From NCBI GenBank assembly GCA_046731855.1, contig JBKPLX010000018.1:1-13997 (forward strand): DNA of 13,997 nt, given 5' to 3'. Every line of letters starts with the position of its first letter. The stretch's first letter is position 1. The notes beneath the pieces are model-generated. The model had not been told where the DNA came from, ran no database searches, and saw nothing but the letters and a program-made list of their open reading frames with translations. Of this stretch, positions 6,499 to 13,113 are shown in pieces. Source of the stretch: Udaeobacter sp046731855. GTDB taxonomy: Bacteria; Verrucomicrobiota; Verrucomicrobiia; Chthoniobacterales; UBA10450. The position numbers were made by a program, and so were the translations under genes.

Positions 6499-6575
6499 TT
6501 ACCCGGTTTAAAAAATCGCGTTTTTGTGCTTCATTGCCACCACAAGAGCAACACGGAACGAATACTACAATAGAT

Positions 6576-6932
6576 ATGGCAAAATTAACCAAGCGCGACA
6601 TCGTCGTCGCTATCAGCAACCAAACAGGTATGGTCCAGCATCAAGTCTTCGATGTAGTGCAGCGGACGCTTGATAAAATTACCGACAGTCTCGCTAACAA
6701 TATCCCAGTTGAATTGCGCAATTTTGGCGTTTTTCAGCCGCGTCTGACCAAGCCGCGAGTCGGTCGAAACCCGAACCAGCCCGGAAGCAGTTTTGTGATT
6801 CCGCCACGTGCCACGGTGAAATTCAAGGCCGGGAAGATTATGCGCCAACGCGTTGAGAAGCTTTCACGAGAATTGAAGGAAGCGGCAGAGCACAGGACCA
6901 AGACGGAAACGACCGCAGCGAACGGCGGGTAG
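6576..6932 (+). CDS. HU/IHF-family DNA-binding protein
   Basis: A 118-residue member of the bacterial histone-like family, which bends and compacts DNA as a dimer. Landmarks are the N-terminal helices from MAKLTKRDIVVAIS, the turn RNFGVF (residues 48-53), and the arm motif RNPNQP with its intercalating-type proline, followed by ATVKFKAGK. HU proteins are usually about 90 residues; this one has an extra tail of roughly 25, rich in Glu, Lys, Arg and Thr and ending in Gly-Gly. The ATG at 6576 is chosen because it begins the canonical N-terminus; the frame extends to a TTG at 6534, but those residues do not look like HU. TACAAT (6566-6571) sits just before the ATG without a good -35. Whether it acts like HU or IHF cannot be told. 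Confidence 0.9.
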   Translation: MAKLTKRDIVVAISNQTGMVQHQVFDVVQRTLDKITDSLANNIPVELRNFGVFQPRLTKPRVGRNPNQPGSSFVIPPRATVKFKAGKIMRQRVEKLSRELKEAAEHRTKTETTAANGG

Positions 6933-6965
6933 GGGAAACGCTAAGGGCTCAACTCCACTAAGGCG

Positions 6966-9425
6966 CTACGAGAGCAGATTCTGAATCGTCTTTTCCAAGC
7001 GCTCAAAATTGATCGGCTTGGTGAGGTGCTCCGAAAATCCTGCCGCTCTGGCTTGGATTACGTCTTGTTCTGTTCCAAAGCCGCTCAGTGCGATTCCGGG
7101 CAAGTTTTTGTTGAGACGCACTTCACGCATTAAATCGTAACCGCTGCGGTCCGGTAATCCGATGTCGCTGATGAGCAGATCGAAATCCTGTGTGCGCACT
7201 TTCTCCGCAGCCTGGTCGGCGGAATGCGCTACCGTAATTTCATAACCACGGCGCTCCAGCATCCGTTTCATGCCGATGCAAGTGTCATGATGATCGTCCA
7301 CCAGCAGGACGCGTCGATGCCTTGCAACGGCCAATTCTTGCTCCGGGCCTGTCGGTTGATCTTGCTTCTCGCCGTCGGCGTCGGCCGGTGTGACCACGGT
7401 ACTTAGTACCAGCGAAAATGTGGCACCCTGATCCTTTCCGGAACTTTCGACACGAATTTTTCCGCCATGCGCGTCGATCAGCGCTTTTGAAATCGCTAGG
7501 CCTAGTCCAAGTCCTCCAAAGCGCCGGGTAATTTCTGTCTGTCCCTGTTCGAACGCATTAAAGATTTTATCGATCTTTTCCGGCTCGATGCCGATACCCG
7601 TGTCGATAATTCGAACCTCAATCTTGCCCGGTGAGGAGTTGAGCGTTTCGATGGTGATCCGGCCTTTTTCGGGTGTAAATTTCACACTGTTCTTGATCAA
7701 ATTCCAAAAGACCTGTTGTAGTCGCGCCGGATCCCCTTCCACGTGGGTTTGAGTGGCGCGGAGATGAAATTCTGCTTCGAGATTTTTGGCAGCGATTTCC
7801 TCCCGACATATTTCATAGGCGCGCTGCAGGAGTTGATGCACGCAAATCGGTTCAAAGCTCAGTTGCAACTTGCCCTTGGCAATGCGGGTCACGTCGAGCA
7901 AATCGTCAATAAGCCGTGCTTCCAGCTCGACGTTACGCCGGACTACCTCGAGCGCTTCCCTGACGGGAGGGGAGTCTGGGAGTTCGGCTTCCAACTCACC
8001 GACCATCGCAATTACCGGCGACAGTGGACTTCGTAGCTCATGAGACAGCAATGCCAGGAATTGATCTTTTGCGGCATTCGCACCGATCAATTCCTGCCGA
8101 AGTGTGACATCCCGAGTCTTGTCTTCGACCAGATAAAGCACGCCTTGAATGGTTTCCTGCGAGCCTTGCAGCCGGAGCAAACTGATATTCAAAAAATGCG
8201 TCATACCCGTCTTATCCTTCAGCGGGTGTTCAATTAGTTGAAATGGTGTTCCAAAGGTAAGTACTCTCTCGATCGCCCCGTCCGGAGCGATCTTCACGTC
8301 GTCGTAGGTAGTTTCCGTGATATCGCGACCGGGTGATACGTCGCCAAAACGTTCCGCCATCTGGCCAAACGCATGGTTGGCATGGAGGAAACGGCGAGAA
8401 GCCGGATCGATGAAAGCGATGCCACTGGGCATGTTCGCCAGCATTTTTTCGTTGAAGATGACTTCGCGCTCCAGCCGCTGCTTGGCTTCCAGCTGCCGCT
8501 GATAATACGCGCTGCCTAGCCACGCGAAGACCGCAGTCAGAACGATCAACCAGGCTGCCAGAACAGTCATTCGTCCCAAGAGATCATGAACTGGTTTGTA
8601 GGCCAGGGTCTTCGGCTGAATCACTACGGCGACCCAACCGGTGGATTCAATCGGGCTGAAGGAATAAAGATTACCGTGCCGCTCGAAATGTCCGCTCTTG
8701 GCCTGGTTGATGTCGTTGATCAACTCTTCATTTGCCTTCGGCGCAGGTGTCGCGGGGTTTGGTTTGAAATCGCTGGCGAAAAGCGCCGCCCCATTTTGGT
8801 CGAGTACCTCGAAAAGAAGCCGATCTGAAAATTCAATCGTGGACAGGCGCCGGCCAATTCTTTCCACCAAAACGGAAACTCCGACATAACCGAGGATGGT
8901 CCGGTCCGGCCCACGCACGGCGCCGACGATATCGGTGACTGGCCGGTTATCCGACAGTCTGGGATGAATTGCCGAGACAAAGGTTGCGTCCGCCGCAGCC
9001 GCTTGCCCGCGCCAGTACTCGGAGCCGAAATCCTTGCCGATCATCTCTGAAGCGGTGGGGATCGACGCGATCAAGTCGCCGTTCGTGCCGGTGATGAACA
9101 TTCCGTCGATCTGGGGGTGTGAATAAAACGCCGAGTTAAGCCACTGTTGAGTCAGCTGGGGATTCGGCGCGCTTAAACTTTTCACCATTTCTGGGAGCGT
9201 CTGATAGTATTCAATAACGCTGCTACTGCGGCTCAGGTCATGGGCGACCAGGTGTGCCACCAATTGAATTAGGGTTTGCCGATCGCGCAGGATTCTGGAT
9301 TCCAGGGTGTCGCGGAGGATCGTATAGGAAACAATGAGCGTCAGGATCGACGGGATCCATCCTGCCAGAAGAATAGGAAAGATGATCTTGAAGCGCTCGA
9401 AACGGTCGCGCCTTCGTTTCGTCAT
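6966..9425 (-). CDS. Membrane-bound hybrid sensor histidine kinase (Cache-like, PAS-like, HisKA, HATPase, receiver)
   Basis: An 819-residue sensor kinase. The order is: membrane helix 1 (about 14-37), a periplasmic double-Cache-like ligand domain (about 40-280), membrane helix 2 (285-306), a PAS-like region (about 330-435), HisKA with phospho-acceptor His462 in LLSHELRSPL, the ATPase with NLIKNSVKF (N box), DTGIGI (G1) and GGLGLGLAI (G2), and a C-terminal receiver with the acidic pair in LLVDDHH, phospho-acceptor Asp754 in LISDIGLPD, and Lys803 in LTKPI. All catalytic residues look intact. The ATG at 9425 is preferred over the TTG at 9437 because GGGAG lies 5 nt before it. No separate response regulator or output domain is adjacent, so phosphate must pass to a distant partner. 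The ligand is unknown; Cache domains often bind small organic molecules. Confidence 0.92.
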   Translation of the reverse strand: MTKRRRDRFERFKIIFPILLAGWIPSILTLIVSYTILRDTLESRILRDRQTLIQLVAHLVAHDLSRSSSVIEYYQTLPEMVKSLSAPNPQLTQQWLNSAFYSHPQIDGMFITGTNGDLIASIPTASEMIGKDFGSEYWRGQAAAADATFVSAIHPRLSDNRPVTDIVGAVRGPDRTILGYVGVSVLVERIGRRLSTIEFSDRLLFEVLDQNGAALFASDFKPNPATPAPKANEELINDINQAKSGHFERHGNLYSFSPIESTGWVAVVIQPKTLAYKPVHDLLGRMTVLAAWLIVLTAVFAWLGSAYYQRQLEAKQRLEREVIFNEKMLANMPSGIAFIDPASRRFLHANHAFGQMAERFGDVSPGRDITETTYDDVKIAPDGAIERVLTFGTPFQLIEHPLKDKTGMTHFLNISLLRLQGSQETIQGVLYLVEDKTRDVTLRQELIGANAAKDQFLALLSHELRSPLSPVIAMVGELEAELPDSPPVREALEVVRRNVELEARLIDDLLDVTRIAKGKLQLSFEPICVHQLLQRAYEICREEIAAKNLEAEFHLRATQTHVEGDPARLQQVFWNLIKNSVKFTPEKGRITIETLNSSPGKIEVRIIDTGIGIEPEKIDKIFNAFEQGQTEITRRFGGLGLGLAISKALIDAHGGKIRVESSGKDQGATFSLVLSTVVTPADADGEKQDQPTGPEQELAVARHRRVLLVDDHHDTCIGMKRMLERRGYEITVAHSADQAAEKVRTQDFDLLISDIGLPDRSGYDLMREVRLNKNLPGIALSGFGTEQDVIQARAAGFSEHLTKPINFERLEKTIQNLLS

Positions 9426-9638
9426 TATGTCTCCCAACTGATGCTGCCGGTTGCGAAAATTGGCCCAACACGGTTACTCTGCTCGCCGCTCCAGGCAAGG
9501 ATGAATGTCTCCAGCAACAGCCAGGATGGAATGATCGGGTCAGTTCAATCCGCACGAAAAAATCTGCCCGGCCTTTGACAATCAAAGAGATTGCCAGACC
9601 GTTCGCCCTCCCAATTACGAAATCGAGAGGAGATTGTT

Positions 9639-9755
9639 GTGTATCAACAGAATGCGGCGGCAATTTTCAGAGGCAAAACTACGATTTTTGAATTGACGCA
9701 CATGGTGAAAGCGGCATCATGTCGGGCTTACTGCCTCAACGATTGGCAGCTGTAG
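9639..9755 (+). CDS. Candidate 38-residue leader ORF before the glycosyltransferase
   Basis: A GTG at 9639 is preceded at 6-nt spacing by GAGAGGAG (9625-9632), the best Shine-Dalgarno in this intergenic region. The frame runs 38 codons (it begins MYQQNAAAIFRGK and ends CLNDWQL) to a TAG at 9753, 7 nt before the glycosyltransferase ATG, which lacks its own ribosome site. The peptide has no recognisable domain, signal or membrane helix. It may be a coupling leader that delivers ribosomes to the downstream gene, or a chance ORF. Confidence 0.35.
   Translation: MYQQNAAAIFRGKTTIFELTHMVKAASCRAYCLNDWQL
9693..9720 (+). promoter_or_regulatory. Weak promoter-like sequence before the glycosyltransferase
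   Basis: TTGACG (9693-9698) is followed after 16 nt by CATCAT (9715-9720), matching five and four of six consensus bases. If used, the transcript would begin inside the candidate leader ORF, so the two readings are mutually exclusive. Confidence 0.2.
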
Positions 9756-9762
9756 AACTCCC

Positions 9763-11268
9763 ATGCAAGGAAGCCTCGGACACATTATCTGGTCGATTTG
9801 TTATCTGGGTGTGCTCATCGGACTGTCCGCCTATGGCGTCCATCGCTATTTCATCATCTATCTGTACCTCAAAAACCGGAAGCGGGCGCCGTTCCCGGCG
9901 CGTCATTTTGAAAAGTTGCCAAAGGTCACGATGCAGCTTCCGATCTTTAACGAAGTGTATGTCGCCGAGCGTTTGCTTCGTTCTGTGAGCGAATTGGATT
10001 ATCCACGCGAGCTTCTGCAAATCCAGGTCCTGGACGATTCAACCGACGAGACCCGCGAGATCACCGCGGCGTGCGCGAAAGAACTACAACAGCGTGGGTT
10101 CAATGTTCAGCGCATTCATCGAGTCGACCGCACTGGTTTCAAGGCCGGCGCGCTGGCGATAGGGCTCGAAGCTGCTGAAGGCGAATTCGTATGTATCCTG
10201 GACGCCGATTTTGTTCCGCAAAAGGATTTACTGCAGCGAACGATCCATTACTTTACCGACCCAAAAGTGGGAATGATTCAAACTCGCTGGGGACACTTGA
10301 ATCGCGGTTATTCGTTGCTCACGCGCATGCAGGCAATCTTTTTGGACGGACACCTTTTGCTGGAACAAACCGCTCGCAGCCGCAGCGGCCGGTTTTTCAA
10401 CTTCAATGGAACCGCCGGACTGTGGCGACGTTCTTGTATCGAGCAAAGCGGAGGCTGGCAATACGACACGTTGTGCGAAGATCTCGACCTTAGCTATCGT
10501 GCCCAGCTCGCAGGTTGGAAATTTATCTATCTTTCGGACGTTGTGACTCCGGCCGAGCTGCCGGTGGACATGAATGGCTTCAAGTCTCAGCAGCATCGCT
10601 GGACGAAAGGCTCTGTTCAAACCTGTAAGAAATTATTGCCCACCATTTGGCGCAGTCGTCTTTCGTTTCCGATCAAGCTCGAAGCCACCGGGCATTTGAT
10701 GTCTAACTTCGCCTATCTGCTGCTTGCTTGTCTCTGTGTGCTTTTGCACCCCTCATCCGGAGGACCTCAGGGTGGGTGGCTGCGTACACTGCTGATTGAT
10801 GTTCCGATCTTTCTCGCAGCATCGGCTTCGGTGGCGGTTTTTTATATTTGTGCCCAGCGCGAGCTGCATCCACGGACATGGATGAAAGAGATTCTCTTTT
10901 TGCCATGCCTGCTTGCGTTGGGAATTGGTCTTTCGCTCAATAACGCTCGGGCAGTTCTGGAAGCGCTCATCAACCACAAGTCCGACTTCACGCGCACACC
11001 CAAGTATGGCATTGAACGAAGGTCGCAAGCATGGCGCAGCTGCAAATACCGGCCGCTCAAATCAGCCCTTCCGCTGGCGGAACTGGGTTTCGCAATCTAT
11101 TTCACGTACTTCGTAATTTTCGCGATCGCGCATGGCCAGTTTTTCTCAGTGCCGTTCCTGCTGATGTTCCAGTGCGGTTTTCTTTACGTCTGCGTCTCTT
11201 CCTTCAGCAGTCGCTGGTCAAAAATTAATTTTGGCAGATCAGGTGCGGGCGACGCAATTCCCGCGTGA
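9763..11268 (+). CDS. Processive GT2 glycosyltransferase, cellulose-synthase-like/CslA-like
   Basis: A 501-residue membrane glycosyltransferase that probably makes and exports a beta-linked glycan. One membrane segment (about 8-30) precedes a cytoplasmic GT-A domain with nucleotide-binding DDSTD (91-95), metal-binding DAD (147-149), the acceptor/base motif CEDLD (238-242) and the processivity motif QQHRW (276-280). Four to six membrane helices follow (about 305-330, 342-365, 376-400, 436-480), with NHKSDFTRTPKYG (404-416) between them. FNGTAG, CEDLDLSYRAQL and QQHRWTKG are closer to plant CslA/CslC mannan and glucan synthases and their bacterial relatives than to BcsA; no PilZ domain, the c-di-GMP switch of BcsA, is seen. 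Donor sugar and product are unknown. It has no obvious Shine-Dalgarno. An L,D-transpeptidase gene follows 33 bp downstream. Confidence 0.88.
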   Translation: MQGSLGHIIWSICYLGVLIGLSAYGVHRYFIIYLYLKNRKRAPFPARHFEKLPKVTMQLPIFNEVYVAERLLRSVSELDYPRELLQIQVLDDSTDETREITAACAKELQQRGFNVQRIHRVDRTGFKAGALAIGLEAAEGEFVCILDADFVPQKDLLQRTIHYFTDPKVGMIQTRWGHLNRGYSLLTRMQAIFLDGHLLLEQTARSRSGRFFNFNGTAGLWRRSCIEQSGGWQYDTLCEDLDLSYRAQLAGWKFIYLSDVVTPAELPVDMNGFKSQQHRWTKGSVQTCKKLLPTIWRSRLSFPIKLEATGHLMSNFAYLLLACLCVLLHPSSGGPQGGWLRTLLIDVPIFLAASASVAVFYICAQRELHPRTWMKEILFLPCLLALGIGLSLNNARAVLEALINHKSDFTRTPKYGIERRSQAWRSCKYRPLKSALPLAELGFAIYFTYFVIFAIAHGQFFSVPFLLMFQCGFLYVCVSSFSSRWSKINFGRSGAGDAIPA

Positions 11269-11301
11269 CAAATTCAAATTTGTCGAGTAAAGAAGTTGCC
11301 C

Positions 11302-12021
11302 ATGCTTCGGACCCTGGCAGTAATTTTTAGTTTCATTTCAATTGCGCCTGTCTTCGCTATCACGCCGGTGGATTCATCCAGCCAGCTGATTATTAGCGTG
11401 CGTGATCAGAAGCTGATGCTCGTGCAGAACGGCGGGAAAGTGGCGACTTACCCAGTGTCCACCTCCATGTTCGGTCTTGGCGATTACTGGGGACGAATGA
11501 CAACTCCTCTAGGTTACCTCGCCGTCGAGAAAAAAATCGGTGATAACGTTCCGACGGGCGCCGTCTTCCACAATCGACGATTAACTGGCGAAGTTCTGCA
11601 GCCCAATGCTCCTGGTCGCGACCCGATAACCACGCGCATCATCTGGTTGCGCGGACTGGAAGCGCAAAACGCGCATGCCTTTAAGCGGTGTATTTACATT
11701 CACGGAACGCCGCAGGAGAAGAACATCGGGCGACCAGCCAGTTACGGGTGCATTCGAATGAAGTCGAGCGACGTTGCCGAGCTTTATGATCGCGTTCCGC
11801 TTGGCGCGCTAGTGCAGATTACCCCTGAGCACTTGCCGAAAGTGGGAAAGGCACCGCGATCGCAACCAATTAACACTTTCGTGTCCGCGAGCGCGAAACC
11901 TCAGAACCAGGAGCAGACAGGATCTCCCGGCGCGACGCTCACGGTCGACGAAATGCGATCGGGTGGGGCGCTTGCTGCCCAGCGTCAAAAATTGAAGCTC
12001 GAATTGAATAAACGCTTGTAG
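11302..12021 (+). CDS. Secreted L,D-transpeptidase (YkuD/ErfK family)
   Basis: A 239-residue exported enzyme that cross-links peptidoglycan through meso-diaminopimelate or attaches proteins to it. The N-terminus is a signal peptide (MLRTLAVIFSFISIAPVFA, likely cut after VFA at residue 19). The YkuD domain runs from about 25 to 175 and contains the active-site motifs IYIHGTP (His124) and SYGCIRM (Ser137, catalytic Cys140, Arg142). A polar, glutamine-rich tail of about 60 residues follows. The ATG at 11302 is chosen over the TTG at 11296 because AAAGAAG lies in front of it and it gives a clean signal peptide. It sits 33 bp after the glycosyltransferase in the same direction and is probably co-transcribed. 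Confidence 0.93.
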   Translation: MLRTLAVIFSFISIAPVFAITPVDSSSQLIISVRDQKLMLVQNGGKVATYPVSTSMFGLGDYWGRMTTPLGYLAVEKKIGDNVPTGAVFHNRRLTGEVLQPNAPGRDPITTRIIWLRGLEAQNAHAFKRCIYIHGTPQEKNIGRPASYGCIRMKSSDVAELYDRVPLGALVQITPEHLPKVGKAPRSQPINTFVSASAKPQNQEQTGSPGATLTVDEMRSGGALAAQRQKLKLELNKRL

Positions 12022-12043
12022 CGCTCAGCCCTTCGATCGGAGC

Positions 12044-12060
12044 GCCGTCTGCGCGGCGGC
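12044..12060 (+). terminator. GC-rich hairpin after the L,D-transpeptidase, possible terminator
   Basis: GCCGTC (12044-12049) pairs with GGCGGC (12055-12060) with one G-U pair across a 5-nt loop, followed by the T-rich ACTTTAATT. The T-run is poor, so termination would be partial at best. Confidence 0.35.
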
Positions 12061-12091
12061 ACTTTAATTCAGATCTCGAAAACCTTGAGGG

Positions 12092-12119
12092 TTGACAATC
12101 GCGATGCGCTCGCGAGCAT
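12092..12119 (+). promoter_or_regulatory. Candidate rpsT promoter
   Basis: A perfect -35 hexamer TTGACA (12092-12097) is followed after 16 nt by GAGCAT (12114-12119), a poor -10 with three matches. The location, between the hairpin at 12060 and the rpsT ATG, is suitable; the -10 is the weak point. Confidence 0.35.
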
Positions 12120-12144
12120 GCAGGTCCAAGCTTTTTTGATTACA

Positions 12145-12393
12145 ATGGCCAATACAAGATCAGCCGGCAAACGCGCTCGCCAGACAGTGAAACGATCGCT
12201 TCGCAATCGCAGCGTTGTGACACATCTTCGAACAATGCATAAGACAGTGCGCTCCGAGCAAACGCGGGGTCCGGAGCAAATCCGCGCGCTTGTCTCAGCT
12301 ATCGATAAAGCTGCCAAACGTGGGATCATCCACCGGAATGCTGCGAATCGGCGCAAAGCGCGGCTGACCAGGGCTCTCGCCGGGGCCAAGTAG
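12145..12393 (+). CDS. rpsT: Small ribosomal subunit protein bS20
   Basis: An 82-residue, highly basic, all-helical protein of the expected size for S20, which binds 16S rRNA early in 30S assembly. Typical features are MANTRSAGKRARQT at the N-terminus, the conserved pattern around RSLRNRSVVTHLRTMHKTV, and the C-terminal AAKRGIIHRNAANRRKARL. The ATG at 12145 gives the canonical MAN- start; the frame is open back to 12085, but those residues do not belong to S20. No good Shine-Dalgarno precedes the ATG (the upstream sequence is T-rich). S20 is autoregulated at translation in E. coli; nothing here shows whether that applies. Confidence 0.95.
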   Translation: MANTRSAGKRARQTVKRSLRNRSVVTHLRTMHKTVRSEQTRGPEQIRALVSAIDKAAKRGIIHRNAANRRKARLTRALAGAK

Positions 12394-12427
12394 TTCTAGC
12401 CGCCTCGCTGCGCAAGGAGTGACGTTG

Positions 12428-12523
12428 ATGTGTTTGCAGTGCGTACCTGCGCGTTCCACAGAGACGCGGCTACGGCAAATGCCCTTTGCATATCCGGCCG
12501 GACGGATAGATTCTTCCAAATGA
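12428..12523 (+). CDS. Candidate 31-residue leader ORF overlapping the DUF6580 gene start
   Basis: A perfect AAGGAG (12414-12419) lies 8 nt before the ATG at 12428. The frame encodes 31 residues (it begins MCLQCVPARSTETR and ends GRIDSSK) and stops with TGA at 12521-12523, sharing ATGA with the DUF6580 start codon. This is the arrangement of a translationally coupled leader. The peptide has one CxxC pair and no known domain. It also spans a small palindrome, CGCGT/ACGCG (12450-12454 and 12464-12468), so a repeat insertion that happens to be open is a competing explanation. Confidence 0.45.
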   Translation: MCLQCVPARSTETRLRQMPFAYPAGRIDSSK

Positions 12524-13107
12524 TTCCTGCGCTCCTTCTCATCGTGGCGGCGATCGCATTTCGTATCGCGACCGGGTTCTTCGGACACAGCGATTCCGTC
12601 GGGTGGATGAACTTCGCGCCCATGGCCGCCATCGCACTCTGCTCTGCCGCTTACTTCCCGTGGAAGTACAAATTCACTGTCCCCATGATCGCGCTGCTGA
12701 TCTCGGATGTCGTGTTGGACGCCCACTATGGCTTTTCACTCGTTAGTCCGTTCGTAATCTCGCACTACATTGGCTTTGCAATTGTCAGCTGTCTCGGGTT
12801 GCTCCTGCAAAGCCGCCCTTCGTGGAAAACGCTCCTGCCTGCGTCACTCGCCGCGTCGCTTACCTTCTACCTCGTGACCAATTGCGTGTCGTGGATCTAC
12901 GATCCCGGTTATGCGAAGAATTTTGCCGGACTTATTCAATCGCTGACTGTTGGCTTGCCTCAATTCAGCGCGACACCAAGCTGGATGTTTTTCCGCAATT
13001 CACTGCTCAGCGATCTACTCTTCACTCTGCTTTTTGTTGTTTGTATGAACGTTGGCCGAAGCGCGGAGGGCTCGCGCGCGCGTGCCGCGGTTCCGCGCGC
13101 GGCCTAA
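12520..13107 (+). CDS. DUF6580 family integral membrane protein
   Basis: A 195-residue membrane protein with about six hydrophobic segments. The family pattern is visible in MNFAPMAAIALCSAAYF near the N-terminus, LISDVVLD, HYIGFAIVSCLG, the segment FYLVTNCVSWIYDPGYAKN, a later LPQFSATPSWMFFRNSLLSD and a last helix LLFTLLFVVCMNVG. The family has no established function; its size and helix number recall the substrate-binding S components of ECF vitamin transporters, which is only an analogy. The ATG at 12520 is chosen because the conserved membrane segment starts at once; upstream residues in the same frame are polar and look unlike the family. It lacks a clear Shine-Dalgarno and is preceded by the coupled leader ORF. 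The arginine/alanine-rich C-terminus is encoded by a GC-rich hairpin; pdhA follows 6 bp later. Confidence 0.8.
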   Translation: MIPALLLIVAAIAFRIATGFFGHSDSVGWMNFAPMAAIALCSAAYFPWKYKFTVPMIALLISDVVLDAHYGFSLVSPFVISHYIGFAIVSCLGLLLQSRPSWKTLLPASLAASLTFYLVTNCVSWIYDPGYAKNFAGLIQSLTVGLPQFSATPSWMFFRNSLLSDLLFTLLFVVCMNVGRSAEGSRARAAVPRAA

Positions 13108-13111
13108 GCCC
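13068..13111 (+). promoter_or_regulatory. Strong GC-rich hairpin masking the pdhA translation start
   Basis: GGGCT (13068-13072) pairs with AGCCC (13107-13111) and the inner CGCGCGCG (13073-13080) pairs with CGCGCGCG (13094-13101); a 5-nt bulge lies on the 3' side and the loop is about 13 nt. It spans the last codons and stop of the DUF6580 gene and ends 2 nt before the pdhA ATG. It has no T-run, so it is not a typical terminator; in mRNA it would hide the pdhA start unless an upstream ribosome opens it. Confidence 0.45.
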
Positions 13112-13113
13112 TC

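Larger units (their letters stand above)
9426..9762. other. Divergent intergenic region between the kinase and the glycosyltransferase
   Basis: These 337 bp separate two genes transcribed away from each other and should hold both promoters. I find a short ORF with a strong Shine-Dalgarno (9639-9755, listed separately), a weak promoter-like pair on the plus strand (9693-9720), and a small inverted repeat CAATC-AAAGA-GATTG (9579-9593). No convincing minus-strand promoter, RNA gene or mobile element is visible. Confidence 0.6.

Noticed and set aside
6534..6575. N-terminal extension of the HU protein from a TTG
   Set aside because: The extra 14 residues do not fit the family, and the ATG at 6576 begins the canonical N-terminus.
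9238..9663. 141-codon minus-strand ORF reaching into the kinase upstream region
   Set aside because: Mostly overlaps the kinase in another frame and looks random; the kinase has a good start with GGGAG at 9425.
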